The position numbers were made by a program, and so were the translations under genes. Positions 14,426 through 23,489 of a stretch of DNA of 44,489 bases are shown piece by piece. Every line of letters begins with the position of its first letter. Positions within the stretch are counted from its first letter, which is position 1. Below the pieces are notes generated by a model. It saw only the letters and a program-made list of their open reading frames with translations, was not told where the DNA came from and did no database searches. The DNA comes from Microbacterium resistens NBRC 103078 (GTDB taxonomy: Bacteria; Actinomycetota; Actinomycetes; Actinomycetales; Microbacteriaceae), in NCBI RefSeq assembly GCF_001552355.1, contig NZ_BCRA01000046.1:1-44489 (forward strand), read 5' to 3'.

Positions 14426-16336
14426 TCAGCCGAGGAGGGGGCGCTGGGCGGTGCGCTGCTGCTCGTACTCGGCGCGGGCGCGCTGCGCCGACGGGGTCTC
14501 CGAGACCTCCGCCACGGGCACGTCCCACCAGCCCTCCCCGTCGGGGGCGTAGATCGTCGGATCCGTCTCGATGTGGATGAGCGTCGAGCGCTCCGACGCC
14601 TTCGCCGCGGCGAGCGCCGCGCGAAGATCGTCCGCCGCCGACGGCGACGGTGCGATCTCGACCACGTCGATCCCGTAGCTGCGGGCGTTCATGGCGAGAT
14701 CCACCGGCAGGATCTCGTCCCCCTGGAAGTTCCGCGCCCGCGGATCGTAGGCCCGGTACTTCGTCCCGAAGCGCTCGGCGCCGATCGTCTCCGACAGGTG
14801 CCCGATCGAGGCATAGCCGTGATTCTGCACGAGCACGACGATGAGCTTGATCCCCTCGGCCACCGCGGTCGCCAGCTCCGAGCTCAGCATGAGGTAGGAG
14901 CCGTCGCCCACCATCACGACGACGTCGCGGGCGTCGCCGTCGGCGAGCAGGCCGCGCTTGGCGCCGAGGCCCCCGGCGATCTCGTATCCCATGGTCGAGT
15001 ACGCGTACTCCACGTGGTAGCCGAGGGGATCGCTCACCCGCCACAGCTTGTGCAGATCCCCGGGCAGGGATCCGGCGGCCTGGACGATCACGTCCTCGTC
15101 CGCGAGCGCTCCGCGCACCACCCCGATGACCTCGGGCTGCCCCGGGCGCGCGAGCCCGGAGGGGGCGAACGCGGCGTCGACCGCCGCGTCCCAGCGCGCC
15201 TTCTCTCCGGCGACCCGATCCGCGTGCCCCGGATCCACCCGATGGCCCGCCAGCGCCTCGGTCAGCGCCACGAGGGTTTCCCGGGCGTCGGCGACGATCG
15301 GCAGGCGCGAGCCGTGCTTGTACGCGTCGAACGATGCGACGTTGACGTTCACGAACACGGCGTCGGGGTTCTGGAACGCCGTGCGCGACGCCGTGGTGAA
15401 GTCGCTGTAGCGCGTGCCGATACCGATGACGACGTCTGCGTCCGCGGCGATCCGGTTCGCCGCGGTGCTGCCCGTCGCGCCGACGCCGCCGAGGTACTGC
15501 GGGTGGTCCCAGGGCAGGGATCCGCCGCCCGCCTGCGTCGTGCCGACCGGGATCCCCGTGGCCTCGGCGAAGGCGCGCAGCGCCTCCTCGGCGCCGGAGT
15601 AGAGCACGCCGCCGCCCGCGACCACGAACGGACGCCGGGCGGAGCGGATCGCGGCGACCGCACGCTCCAGCGGACCCTTCTCGGGAAGCGGGCGACGCAG
15701 GTGCCACTCGCGCTCGGCGAGGAACTCCTCGGGCACGTCCAGCGCCTCGGCCTGCACGTCCTCCGGGAGCGCGATGGTCACCGCCCCGGTCTCGGCGGGG
15801 TCGGTGAGCGTGCGCATCGCGGCGAGCGCGATGGAGAACAGCTGTTCCGGACGCTGCACCCGGTCGAAGAACGCCGACAGCGGGCGGAACGCGTCGTTGA
15901 CCGTCAGCCCGGTGTCCCGCGGCACCTCCAGCTGCTGCAGCACCGGGTCGGCGACGCGGGTGGCGAAGGTGTCGCTGGGCAGGAGCAGGGCGGGGAGCCG
16001 GTTCGTCGTGGCCAACGCCGCGCCGGTGAGCATGTTGGTGGCGCCGGGGCCGACCGAGGCGGCGGACGCGAACGTGGCCCGCCGCCGGTGCATGCGCGCG
16101 AAGCCGACGGACTGATGCACCATGGCCTGCTCGTTGCGGGCCTGGTAGTACGGCATGAGGTCGGGCTCGGCGAGGTTCGCCTGGTGCAGCGCCTGTCCCA
16201 GCCCGGCGACGTTGCCGTGGCCGAAGATGCCGAAGACGCCGGGGATCGTGCGCTCCCGGATCGTCCCGTCCACGGTCCACTGGCGGGCCAGGAACTCGAC
16301 CAGGCCCTGCGCGACCGTCATCCGCCTCGTCTGCAT
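14426..16336 (-). CDS. iolD: 3D-(3,5/4)-trihydroxycyclohexane-1,2-dione hydrolase IolD
   Basis: A 636-residue thiamine-diphosphate enzyme that opens the ring of the inositol intermediate THcHDO to 5-deoxy-glucuronate. It has the acetolactate-synthase fold: an N-terminal TPP domain with GHGNVAGLGQALHQ and the catalytic Glu in RNEQAM, a central domain, and a C-terminal TPP domain with GDGSYLMLSSEL..QNHGYASIG binding Mg-diphosphate. Length equals that of known IolD. AAGGAG lies eight bases before the ATG at 16336. The start overlaps the end of iolB by 19 bases. It is the last gene of the 13-gene inositol run. Confidence 0.95.
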   Translation of the reverse strand: MQTRRMTVAQGLVEFLARQWTVDGTIRERTIPGVFGIFGHGNVAGLGQALHQANLAEPDLMPYYQARNEQAMVHQSVGFARMHRRRATFASAASVGPGATNMLTGAALATTNRLPALLLPSDTFATRVADPVLQQLEVPRDTGLTVNDAFRPLSAFFDRVQRPEQLFSIALAAMRTLTDPAETGAVTIALPEDVQAEALDVPEEFLAEREWHLRRPLPEKGPLERAVAAIRSARRPFVVAGGGVLYSGAEEALRAFAEATGIPVGTTQAGGGSLPWDHPQYLGGVGATGSTAANRIAADADVVIGIGTRYSDFTTASRTAFQNPDAVFVNVNVASFDAYKHGSRLPIVADARETLVALTEALAGHRVDPGHADRVAGEKARWDAAVDAAFAPSGLARPGQPEVIGVVRGALADEDVIVQAAGSLPGDLHKLWRVSDPLGYHVEYAYSTMGYEIAGGLGAKRGLLADGDARDVVVMVGDGSYLMLSSELATAVAEGIKLIVVLVQNHGYASIGHLSETIGAERFGTKYRAYDPRARNFQGDEILPVDLAMNARSYGIDVVEIAPSPSAADDLRAALAAAKASERSTLIHIETDPTIYAPDGEGWWDVPVAEVSETPSAQRARAEYEQQRTAQRPLLG

Positions 16337-17247
16337 CCGCGTGCTCCTTCGTCCGTGTAGGGCAGGCGCGGATCCACGCCCTGCTCCTGCCACTGTTCCC
16401 GCACCCAGGCGTGCGCCGGGTCGTCCGTGATGAGCCACGCCCTGTCCGGGTCCGGCCCCGCCATCACGTTGAGGTAGTAGAGGTCGTAGCCCGGCGCGGC
16501 GGCGGCCGGGCCGTGGTAGCCGTAGGGGACGAGGACCACATCGCCCGTGCGCACGCGCGCGTCCACCTCGATCTCGCCCGCCGGGGACGAGGACGTGGCG
16601 AAGGTCCCGAACGCGTCGGCCGCGGGGCGCGGCACGGTGCCCCGCTCGGGCGCGGACTCGAAGTAGTAGATCTCCTCCAGCCGCGTCTCGTGGCCGGGGA
16701 CGTGCTCGTCGTGCTTGTGCGGCGGATACGAGGACCAGTTGCCGGCCGGGGTGATCACCTCGCACACGATGAGCCGTTCGGCCTCCAGCGCCTGGGGCGT
16801 CCCGAAGTTGTGCACCTGACGGCTGGACGCGCCGGCACCGCGCAGCTCGACGGGGGTGTCCGCGGCCGGGATCCGGCGGGTCGGATGGATCGCCTCCGTC
16901 CGGGACGACGCCACGGCCACGCGGCCCGCTCCCGTGATCTCCGCGGTGGCCGCGGCCGAGAGGTAGAGCACGTCGGTGGGGCCGTCGAACACGGAGGCCC
17001 GCCCGTCGAGGGCCGTCTCGGAGGTGCGCCCCTCCTCCGTATGCACCACGGTGAAGGAACCGGCGAGCGGCACGACCAGGCGTTCGACCCCCGTCTCCCC
17101 GAGCGTCAGCCGCCCGCCGCCGCCGAGCACGCCGATGCGCAGACCGGTGTGCTCCCATCCGGGGAGCGTCTCATCGACGACGCTCTCCCAGCCGTTCCGG
17201 GACAGCGTGCCGCGCGGGTGGACCCACTGCGGGTCGGTCGTGCTCAT
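16318..17247 (-). CDS. iolB: 5-deoxy-glucuronate isomerase IolB
   Basis: A 309-residue bicupin enzyme that isomerises 5-deoxy-glucuronate to 2-deoxy-5-keto-gluconate. The conserved metal region SSYPPHKHDEHVPGHETRLEEIYYFE supplies the His and Glu ligands, and VPYGYHGPAAAAPGYDLYYLNVMAG is the second signature stretch. It is a little longer than typical IolB (about 270-300). It lies 18 bases after iolA and overlaps iolD, within one transcription unit. Confidence 0.95.
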   Translation of the reverse strand: MSTTDPQWVHPRGTLSRNGWESVVDETLPGWEHTGLRIGVLGGGGRLTLGETGVERLVVPLAGSFTVVHTEEGRTSETALDGRASVFDGPTDVLYLSAAATAEITGAGRVAVASSRTEAIHPTRRIPAADTPVELRGAGASSRQVHNFGTPQALEAERLIVCEVITPAGNWSSYPPHKHDEHVPGHETRLEEIYYFESAPERGTVPRPAADAFGTFATSSSPAGEIEVDARVRTGDVVLVPYGYHGPAAAAPGYDLYYLNVMAGPDPDRAWLITDDPAHAWVREQWQEQGVDPRLPYTDEGARGCRRGG

Positions 17248-17265
17248 CCGGTGCTCCTGACTCGC

Positions 17266-18789
17266 TCAGCCGTTCTGCGGGAAGCCGAGGTCGATGCCGC
17301 CGTGCGTCGCGGGGTCGAGCCAGCGGCTGGTGATCGCCTTCTCCCGCGTGAAGAAGTCGAACCCGTGCACGCCGTACGCCTTGGCGTCGCCGAACAGCGA
17401 CGCCTTCCACCCGCCGAAGGAATGGTAGGCCACGGGGACCGGGATCGGGACGTTGATCCCGATCATCCCCACCTGGACCTCGTGCTGGAACCGCCGGGCC
17501 GCGCCGCCGTCGTTGGTGAAGATCGCGGTGCCGTTGCCGAAGCGCCCGGAGTTGATGAGGTCGACGCCCTCCTGGTACGAGGCGACGCGGACGACCTGGA
17601 GGACCGGGCCGAAGATCTCCTCCTGGTAGGCGCGGGAGGTGGTCGGGAGGTCGTCGATGAGGGTGGGGCCGAACCAGAACCCGTCCTCACGTCCGTCGAT
17701 GCGGAGGTCCCGCCCGTCCACGACGATCCGCGCGCCGTCCTGCTCGGCGATGTCGACGAAGGACGCCACGCGGTCCCGGTGCTCGCGCGTGATGAGCGGC
17801 CCCATGTCGGGCTCGCCGTCGGGGCCTCCGGCGCCGTCCCCGACGCGCAGGGTGGCGATCCGCTCCGCGATCCGGTCGATGAGCGCGTCCGCGACCGGCT
17901 CGACGGCGAGCACGACGGAGATCGCCATGCACCGCTCCCCCGCGGCGCCGTATCCGGCGTTCACCGCCTGGTCGGCGACGAGGTCGAGGTCGGCGTCGGG
18001 GAGCACGAGCATGTGGTTCTTCGCGCCGCCGAGCGCCTGGACGCGCTTGCCGTGCCGGGACGCGGTCTCGTAGATGTACTGGGCGATCGGGGTGGACCCG
18101 ACGAACGAGATCGACGCGACGGCCGGGCTCGTGAGCAGCCCGTCCACGGCGGCCTTGTCGCCCTGGAGGACGGTGAAGACCCCGGCCGGGAGCCCGGCCT
18201 CGGCCCAGAGCTCCGCCAGCCACAGCGCGGCGGAGGGATCCTTCTCGCTGGGCTTCAGGACGACGGCGTTGCCCGCGGCGATCGCGATGGGGAAGAACCA
18301 CATCGGGACCATGGCCGGGAAGTTGAACGGGGAGATGATGCCCACGACGCCGAGCGGCTGCCGGAGCGTGTAGACGTCGACCCCGGTGGAGGCGTTCTCG
18401 GAGTAGGCGCCCTTGGTGAGGTGCGGGAACCCGCAGGCGAGCTCCACCACCTCCTGACCGCGCAGGATCTCGCCCATCGCGTCCGAGCGCACCTTGCCGT
18501 GCTCGGCGGTGATGAGCGCGGCCAGCTCGTCGCGGCGCGCGTTCAGCAGCTCGCGGAACGCGAACATCACCGTCTGCCGCTTGGCGATCGAGTACCCGCT
18601 CCACTCGGCGAACCCGCGCTCGGCGGAGGCGATCGCGGCGGCGATCTCGTCTTCCCCGGCCAGCGCGACGCGGCCCGACACTGCTCCGGTCGCGGGGTTG
18701 TGCACGGGAGCGGTGCGGCCGTTCTCAGGGGCGTGGGGCGCGCCGTCGATCCAGTGCGGGATGAGGGGCGCGGCGGTGTCGGTGGTCAT
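17266..18789 (-). CDS. mmsA: CoA-acylating methylmalonate-semialdehyde dehydrogenase IolA/MmsA
   Basis: A 507-residue aldehyde dehydrogenase that converts malonate semialdehyde, the aldolase product of inositol catabolism, to acetyl-CoA and CO2 with NAD+ and CoA. The catalytic Cys287 lies in GAAGERCMAIS. The usual catalytic Glu of hydrolytic ALDHs is replaced by Asn in GGAKNHMLVLPDAD, the hallmark of the CoA-acylating MMSDH branch. ISPFNFPAM begins the NAD site. It lies between the aldolase and iolB genes, which supports the inositol role over a valine-catabolic one. Confidence 0.94.
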   Translation of the reverse strand: MTTDTAAPLIPHWIDGAPHAPENGRTAPVHNPATGAVSGRVALAGEDEIAAAIASAERGFAEWSGYSIAKRQTVMFAFRELLNARRDELAALITAEHGKVRSDAMGEILRGQEVVELACGFPHLTKGAYSENASTGVDVYTLRQPLGVVGIISPFNFPAMVPMWFFPIAIAAGNAVVLKPSEKDPSAALWLAELWAEAGLPAGVFTVLQGDKAAVDGLLTSPAVASISFVGSTPIAQYIYETASRHGKRVQALGGAKNHMLVLPDADLDLVADQAVNAGYGAAGERCMAISVVLAVEPVADALIDRIAERIATLRVGDGAGGPDGEPDMGPLITREHRDRVASFVDIAEQDGARIVVDGRDLRIDGREDGFWFGPTLIDDLPTTSRAYQEEIFGPVLQVVRVASYQEGVDLINSGRFGNGTAIFTNDGGAARRFQHEVQVGMIGINVPIPVPVAYHSFGGWKASLFGDAKAYGVHGFDFFTREKAITSRWLDPATHGGIDLGFPQNG

Positions 18790-18835
18790 CGATGGTCCTT
18801 GTCTGGGGGTCGGGCGTCCGGCGGGAGTCCCGTCG

Positions 18836-19741
18836 TCAGGACGCGGAGGTGAGGCCGGGGTGGACGAGGGAGGCGGCGATGTCGATCGCGGCCGCGACGT
18901 CGATGTCGGCGGAATACAGCAGGGTGCGTCCGACGGTCAGGCCGCGCACCCCCGGGAGCGAGAGGGCGTCCTCCCACGAGGAGAACGTGTCGTCGGGATC
19001 CGCGCCCGCATCCCCGCCGAGCAGCAGCACCGGCATCGTGGTCGCGGCGACGACCCGTTCCATGTCCTCGACGACGGGGAGCTTCATCCACGTCCGCGCG
19101 CTGCTCGCGCCGAGCCCCGAGGCGATGGCGATCGAGAGGATCACCCCCTCGGGGCTGAGGTCGTTGGCCACCCTCCCGTCGACGCGGCGGCTGAGGAACG
19201 GCTCGAGCATGATCGGCAGCTCCGCGCGGGCGGCGGCGGAGACCGCGGCGGCGGTCGCCTCGAGGGTGGCGGCGGTGCCCGCATCGTCCAGGTCCACGCG
19301 CACCAGGGCCTTCGCGAAGTCCACGCCGGACTCGACCATCGCGGGGACGTCGTATCCCGTGTAGCGGTCGTCCATCTCGAAGGAGGCGCCGCGGAGCCCG
19401 CCGCGGTTCATCGAGCCGACGAGGATCTTGTCGTCCAGCAGCCCGAGGACGGCGAGGTCCTCCAGGACGTCGGGGGTCCCGAGCACGCCGTCCACGCCGG
19501 GATGGCGGAGCGCGATCGCGAGACGCTCGAGGAGCTCGTACCGGTCCGCCATGGCGTACGGGGAGGAGCCGACCGCGAGGGCGCCGCGCGCCGGATGGTC
19601 GGCCGCGATGATGAACAGCCGTCCGTCGTCGCGGATGACGTCGCGCCGCCGGCGCCGAGCGAGGATCGCGGGGATCTCCCCCGGGCTCTCGGCGCGCACG
19701 GTCCGCAGCCGCGCGAAGTCCTCCTCGGTCAGCACGGACAT
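18836..19741 (-). CDS. Cgl0159-type (beta/alpha)8 aldolase, probable IolJ function
   Basis: A 301-residue predicted TIM-barrel protein resembling actinobacterial proteins often annotated as deoxyribose-phosphate aldolase and found in inositol clusters. Visible stretches are FIIAADHPARGAL, the Asp/Lys-rich GVDFAKALVRVDLDD and TWMKLPVVEDMERVV, either of which could supply the Schiff-base Lys, and the end-of-barrel VRGLTVGRTLLY. No separate IolJ is seen in the run, so this enzyme probably cleaves 2-deoxy-5-keto-gluconate-6-phosphate to DHAP and malonate semialdehyde. Its ATG overlaps the iolC stop by one base (TGATG). Confidence 0.85.
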   Translation of the reverse strand: MSVLTEEDFARLRTVRAESPGEIPAILARRRRRDVIRDDGRLFIIAADHPARGALAVGSSPYAMADRYELLERLAIALRHPGVDGVLGTPDVLEDLAVLGLLDDKILVGSMNRGGLRGASFEMDDRYTGYDVPAMVESGVDFAKALVRVDLDDAGTAATLEATAAAVSAAARAELPIMLEPFLSRRVDGRVANDLSPEGVILSIAIASGLGASSARTWMKLPVVEDMERVVAATTMPVLLLGGDAGADPDDTFSSWEDALSLPGVRGLTVGRTLLYSADIDVAAAIDIAASLVHPGLTSAS

Positions 19742-20697
19742 CAGCGCTCCCCCTCCACGATGCGGGCGACCTCGGCCTCGGTGGGCATGGCCGTCGAGCA
19801 CTCCCGCCGCCCGGCCACGATCCCGCCCGCGACGTTGGCATACGTGAGCGTGCGCTCCAGGTCCCACCCGGCGAGCAGACCATGGCAGAGCGCGCCGCCG
19901 AAGGCGTCCCCCGCCCCGAGTCCGTTCACGACGTCCACGACGGTCGCCGGGACCTCGATCCGCTCGGTCCGGGTCTTGGCGAGGACGCCCTTCGGCCCCT
20001 GCTTGACGATCGCGAGCTCCACGCCGCGATCCAGCAGCGCGTCCGCGGCCCGCTCGGGCTCCGTCTCGCCGACGGCGACCTCGCACTCCTCGCGGTTGCC
20101 GACCGCGACGGTGGCGAAGGCGAGCGCACGCTGGATCTCGGTCCGCGCCGCCTGCACGTCGGCCCAGAACATGGGCCGGTAGTCGAGGTCGAAGACGGTG
20201 TGGCGGCGACGCTCCCGCAGTGCGAGCAGGTCGATGTGCGTCTGCCTGCTCGGCTCCTCGCTGAGTCCCGTCGCCGTGAACCACATCAGCGCCGCCCCGC
20301 GCACGGCCTCCGGGTCGACGTCGGCCGGAACGATCTGCAGGTCGGGCGCCGTGGGCTCCCGGTAGAAGTACAGCGGGAAGTCGTCCGGGGGGAAGATCTC
20401 GCAGAAGGTGATCGGGGTCTTGTACGTCGGGTCCGTCGGCACGAACGCATTGCGCACGCCGAGCCGCGCCAGCTCGTCCTGGAGGTAACGGCCGAAGGGG
20501 TCGTCGCCCACCCGGGAGAGCAGGGCGACGTCGTGGCCGTACCGGGCGGCGGCGACCGAGACGTTGGCGGCGCTTCCCCCGAGGTACTTCCCGAAGCTCG
20601 TCACCTCGGCCAGTCCCACGCCGTCCTGCAGCGGGTACAGGTCGACGCCGAGGCGTCCGATCGTGAGGATCTCCGGTATCGATCGGTCCTGCGCCAT
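19741..20697 (-). CDS. iolC: 5-dehydro-2-deoxygluconokinase IolC
   Basis: A 318-residue PfkB-family kinase that phosphorylates 2-deoxy-5-keto-gluconate. Family marks are the N-terminal GGSAANVSVAAARYG and the C-terminal NGLGAGDAFGGALCHGLL with the catalytic Asp. The IolC-like FDLDYRPMFW and ITFCEIFPPDDFPLYFYRE are specific to this branch. A GAGGAGAGG site precedes the ATG. An inverted-repeat operator (20721-20730) lies only 24 bases upstream of the start, so the iolC-to-iolD part can probably be started or blocked separately from the upstream transport genes. Confidence 0.94.
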   Translation of the reverse strand: MAQDRSIPEILTIGRLGVDLYPLQDGVGLAEVTSFGKYLGGSAANVSVAAARYGHDVALLSRVGDDPFGRYLQDELARLGVRNAFVPTDPTYKTPITFCEIFPPDDFPLYFYREPTAPDLQIVPADVDPEAVRGAALMWFTATGLSEEPSRQTHIDLLALRERRRHTVFDLDYRPMFWADVQAARTEIQRALAFATVAVGNREECEVAVGETEPERAADALLDRGVELAIVKQGPKGVLAKTRTERIEVPATVVDVVNGLGAGDAFGGALCHGLLAGWDLERTLTYANVAGGIVAGRRECSTAMPTEAEVARIVEGER

Positions 20698-20720
20698 CTC
20701 GCCCCTCTCCTCGGCTTATA

Positions 20721-20730
20721 TGTCCTTACA
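20721..20730. promoter_or_regulatory. IolR-like operator, TGTCCTTACA
   Basis: An imperfect palindrome (TGTC-CT-TACA) lies between the GH38 stop and the iolC start. It fits nine of ten positions of the KGWCHTRACA consensus known for the GntR-type IolR of Corynebacterium. Close relatives lie at 31284-31293 and 31422-31431, around the local GntR gene. Confidence 0.55.
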
Positions 20731-20737
20731 TTATCAC

Positions 20738-23437
20738 TTAGGTGTCGAGACGGCGACGGATCGTGACGACCTGACCGCCCGGCACGGACAGCGATCCCGG
20801 ATCCACCGCGCCCTCCGGCCGGCCGTCCAGATCCGTCCGCGTCCATGCCCCCGGCGCGGCGAAGCCCAGGACACGTTCCTCGTCGAGGTAGTTCACGAAC
20901 CGGAGCTCCGCCCGATCGTCGACGCGGCGCGCCGACTCCAGCACGACGTCGCCGTCGAGCACCCCCGCCACGGCGGGCGCGGGAAGCGGCAGATCCCGTT
21001 CGCCCGTCCCCCGCACGACGATCGGGTCGTGCCGGAACAGATCCGAGGCGCGGACGATCGCGGCGTCATCGGACGAGGGCAGGATCGCGAGGTCCGTGTG
21101 GACGGCCACACCGAGGTACTGCGCGCCCGGGACCGGGATCTCGGACCCGGCCGGCTCGTCGCGGAGCGGATGGAGGTTGACGCTCATCATCCCCACGGAA
21201 CGGGAGAGGGTGAGCGCCAGCGCGTCGTCGCCGCCCGGGGCGGACACCAGCTCGTACTCCGTGAGCTTGCGGACGAGCACGGCTGCACGGCCCGCCGCGG
21301 CGAATCGGTAGGCCGGGTAGGTCGGCAGCGGGTACTCGCCCCATCCGCCCTCGGCCTCGCGTCCGCGCGCGGTGATGCCGTACTGCCCGGCGCTGCGTGA
21401 GGCGTCCAGATCCACACCGCCGACCGGCACGAGGACCCTCAGGCGGTGGTCGGAGGCGGTGTTGACGTGGTCGACGCCGACCCGCAGGAACGGCTCGCCC
21501 TCGCGGAGCTCGACCGTCGTCTCCACGACCAGCGGCACGGTCGCGGAGGAACGGCGACGGCTTTCGTCGAGGCCCTCGGGAACGTCGTAGGCACGGCGGA
21601 TGAGGAGGCGCCCCCGCAGCGGCCCCTCCTCCTGGACGACGATCTCCACCGACCGGGGCGTCGTCACGGACGAGGAGACGCCACCGTCGTCCGCGACCGG
21701 TCCGTAGTTGTAGGAGTCGCCGCGGTCGCCGTCGTCGACGATCGCCAGAGCGCCGTCGAGGACGGTCCCGTCCGCGGCCTCGATCCGCACCGTCCCGTCG
21801 TCCGCCACGGTCGCGGTCAGCGCGGCGTTGGCGAGGCTGCGCGCGGTCACCCGCACGGGGTCGGTCGGGGCGGGCGCTGCGGTCTCGGACACGGCCGCCA
21901 GTCCGAGCCCGGGCACATCGGCCGCGAGCAGGGCGCGCCGACGAGGATCCGCGATGGTCTCGACGTGCCAGACCGCCTCCCCCTCGGGGTCCGCCGCCAC
22001 GCGCTCCTCGAGCTCCGCGGTGAAGGCCGCGAGGTCCCACACGCCCTCCGGGCTCTCCGCCACCCGGAACCGCAGGGACGACGCACCCCACGCATAGCCG
22101 TTGATCTGCTGCCCGAACAGCTCCCGGCCGTGGATGCGGCGGAGGATCTTCGGCAGGTCGGCCGTCCGCAGGCGCTCGTCGCCGAGGACGGTGGGGAGGG
22201 GGTCGAGCAGCTGCACGCCGGCGGAGAGCTCCCGCGCCTCCGCGTCGTGCAGCGTCACCTCGACCTGGGTGCGCCGCGCGGCTCCCGCCGGGTTGAACAC
22301 GAGGTGCTGCGCCGGGGTGACGCCCCGCGCGAGGTCGCGCATCACGCTGTCGATCACGCCGCGTGCGATGTGCCCGGCCGTGTGGATGCGCGTGCCCACC
22401 TGCTCGGCCGTCGCGTCGACGCCGCAGCCGGTCACCGAGTCGTGCGCGGTGCTCTCCACGAGGCGATACCACGCGGTGTCGAAGAACCGGCGGTGGTCGC
22501 GCGAGCCGAAGACGAGGTCCAGTCGTTCCGCGGCGGCGAGCGCGCGCTCGGTCCGCCCCATCTCGGCCTTCAGGTTGGTGCGGATCGAGAACACTCCCGG
22601 GAGGAGGTTGCCGCGCGCATGCGAGCGCAGCTCGCCGCGGACCGCGGGAAGCCGATCGAGTGCGGCGTCGTCGGTGCCGTATCGGGCCAGGTGCTCGTCG
22701 AGCGTCGCGATCGACATGCGCGGTGCGCCGCCGAGCGCGTCGTAGGCGGCGACGACCTCGGTGAGGTCCTCGGGCGGAGCGGAGTGGTCGGTCCCCAGCA
22801 TGGCGAGGACCGGGTCGTCCCCGTACCAGGAGGCGGTGCGCGCCGCGTAGTCCGGGGCGAGGTCGGCGAGCTGCCCCGCGAGCGCGAACATGTCCAGACC
22901 GTTCCCGTACCCGTCGAACAGGTACTCGCAGCGCACGGCGTCGCCGTTCGGCGCGGTCCAGGCGAACGCGTGCTCCCGCACGGCGGCCGGCGCGCCGCGC
23001 CAGAGGGCGCCGTGGCGGATCCCGAAGCCGCGCAGGATCTGGGGCATCTGCGCCGCGTGCCCGAACATGTCGGGGAGATACCCGACGGGCATGGCCCCGC
23101 CGAGCCGCGCGCTGGCGGCACGGCCGAGCTCGAGGTTGCGCACGATGGTCTCCCCGTCGCACGCGAACTCGTCGAGCAGGATGAGGAAGGGTCCGAGGCT
23201 CAGGCGCCCCTCCTCGACCAGGGCGACGACCCGGTCGCGGTTCTCCGGCCGCATCTCCAGATAGTCCTCGATCGCGGCCGCCTGCCCGTCGAGTGTGAAC
23301 CGATAGGCGGGCTCCTCCTCCAGCAGCGCGAGCAGCCGGTCCAGCATGTGCACCAACCGCAGCCGGAACACGTCGTGCGGCTCGTACCACTCCCGATCCC
23401 AGTGGGTGTGCGGGACGACGACGATCTCACTGCTCAC
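20738..23437 (-). CDS. GH38 family alpha-mannosidase
   Basis: An 899-residue retaining zinc alpha-mannosidase. The GTG at 23437 was chosen because GGAG lies eight bases upstream and the recognisable fold begins at once. The longer open frame upstream is Ser/Arg-rich and overlaps the end of the CehA-like gene. The N-terminus VVVPHTHWDREWYEP carries the zinc residues His12 and Asp14. YLPDMFGHAAQMPQIL holds the nucleophile Asp123. The rest is the helical middle domain and large C-terminal beta domains, as in bacterial GH38 enzymes of this length. There is no signal peptide, so it is cytoplasmic and acts on imported mannosides. Its place inside an inositol operon is unusual. Confidence 0.92.
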   Translation of the reverse strand: MSSEIVVVPHTHWDREWYEPHDVFRLRLVHMLDRLLALLEEEPAYRFTLDGQAAAIEDYLEMRPENRDRVVALVEEGRLSLGPFLILLDEFACDGETIVRNLELGRAASARLGGAMPVGYLPDMFGHAAQMPQILRGFGIRHGALWRGAPAAVREHAFAWTAPNGDAVRCEYLFDGYGNGLDMFALAGQLADLAPDYAARTASWYGDDPVLAMLGTDHSAPPEDLTEVVAAYDALGGAPRMSIATLDEHLARYGTDDAALDRLPAVRGELRSHARGNLLPGVFSIRTNLKAEMGRTERALAAAERLDLVFGSRDHRRFFDTAWYRLVESTAHDSVTGCGVDATAEQVGTRIHTAGHIARGVIDSVMRDLARGVTPAQHLVFNPAGAARRTQVEVTLHDAEARELSAGVQLLDPLPTVLGDERLRTADLPKILRRIHGRELFGQQINGYAWGASSLRFRVAESPEGVWDLAAFTAELEERVAADPEGEAVWHVETIADPRRRALLAADVPGLGLAAVSETAAPAPTDPVRVTARSLANAALTATVADDGTVRIEAADGTVLDGALAIVDDGDRGDSYNYGPVADDGGVSSSVTTPRSVEIVVQEEGPLRGRLLIRRAYDVPEGLDESRRRSSATVPLVVETTVELREGEPFLRVGVDHVNTASDHRLRVLVPVGGVDLDASRSAGQYGITARGREAEGGWGEYPLPTYPAYRFAAAGRAAVLVRKLTEYELVSAPGGDDALALTLSRSVGMMSVNLHPLRDEPAGSEIPVPGAQYLGVAVHTDLAILPSSDDAAIVRASDLFRHDPIVVRGTGERDLPLPAPAVAGVLDGDVVLESARRVDDRAELRFVNYLDEERVLGFAAPGAWTRTDLDGRPEGAVDPGSLSVPGGQVVTIRRRLDT

Positions 23438-23489
23438 GGACGGGACTCCGGTTCTCTCGGGGGCGGTTCGGTGGGGGCGGGGCGACGGT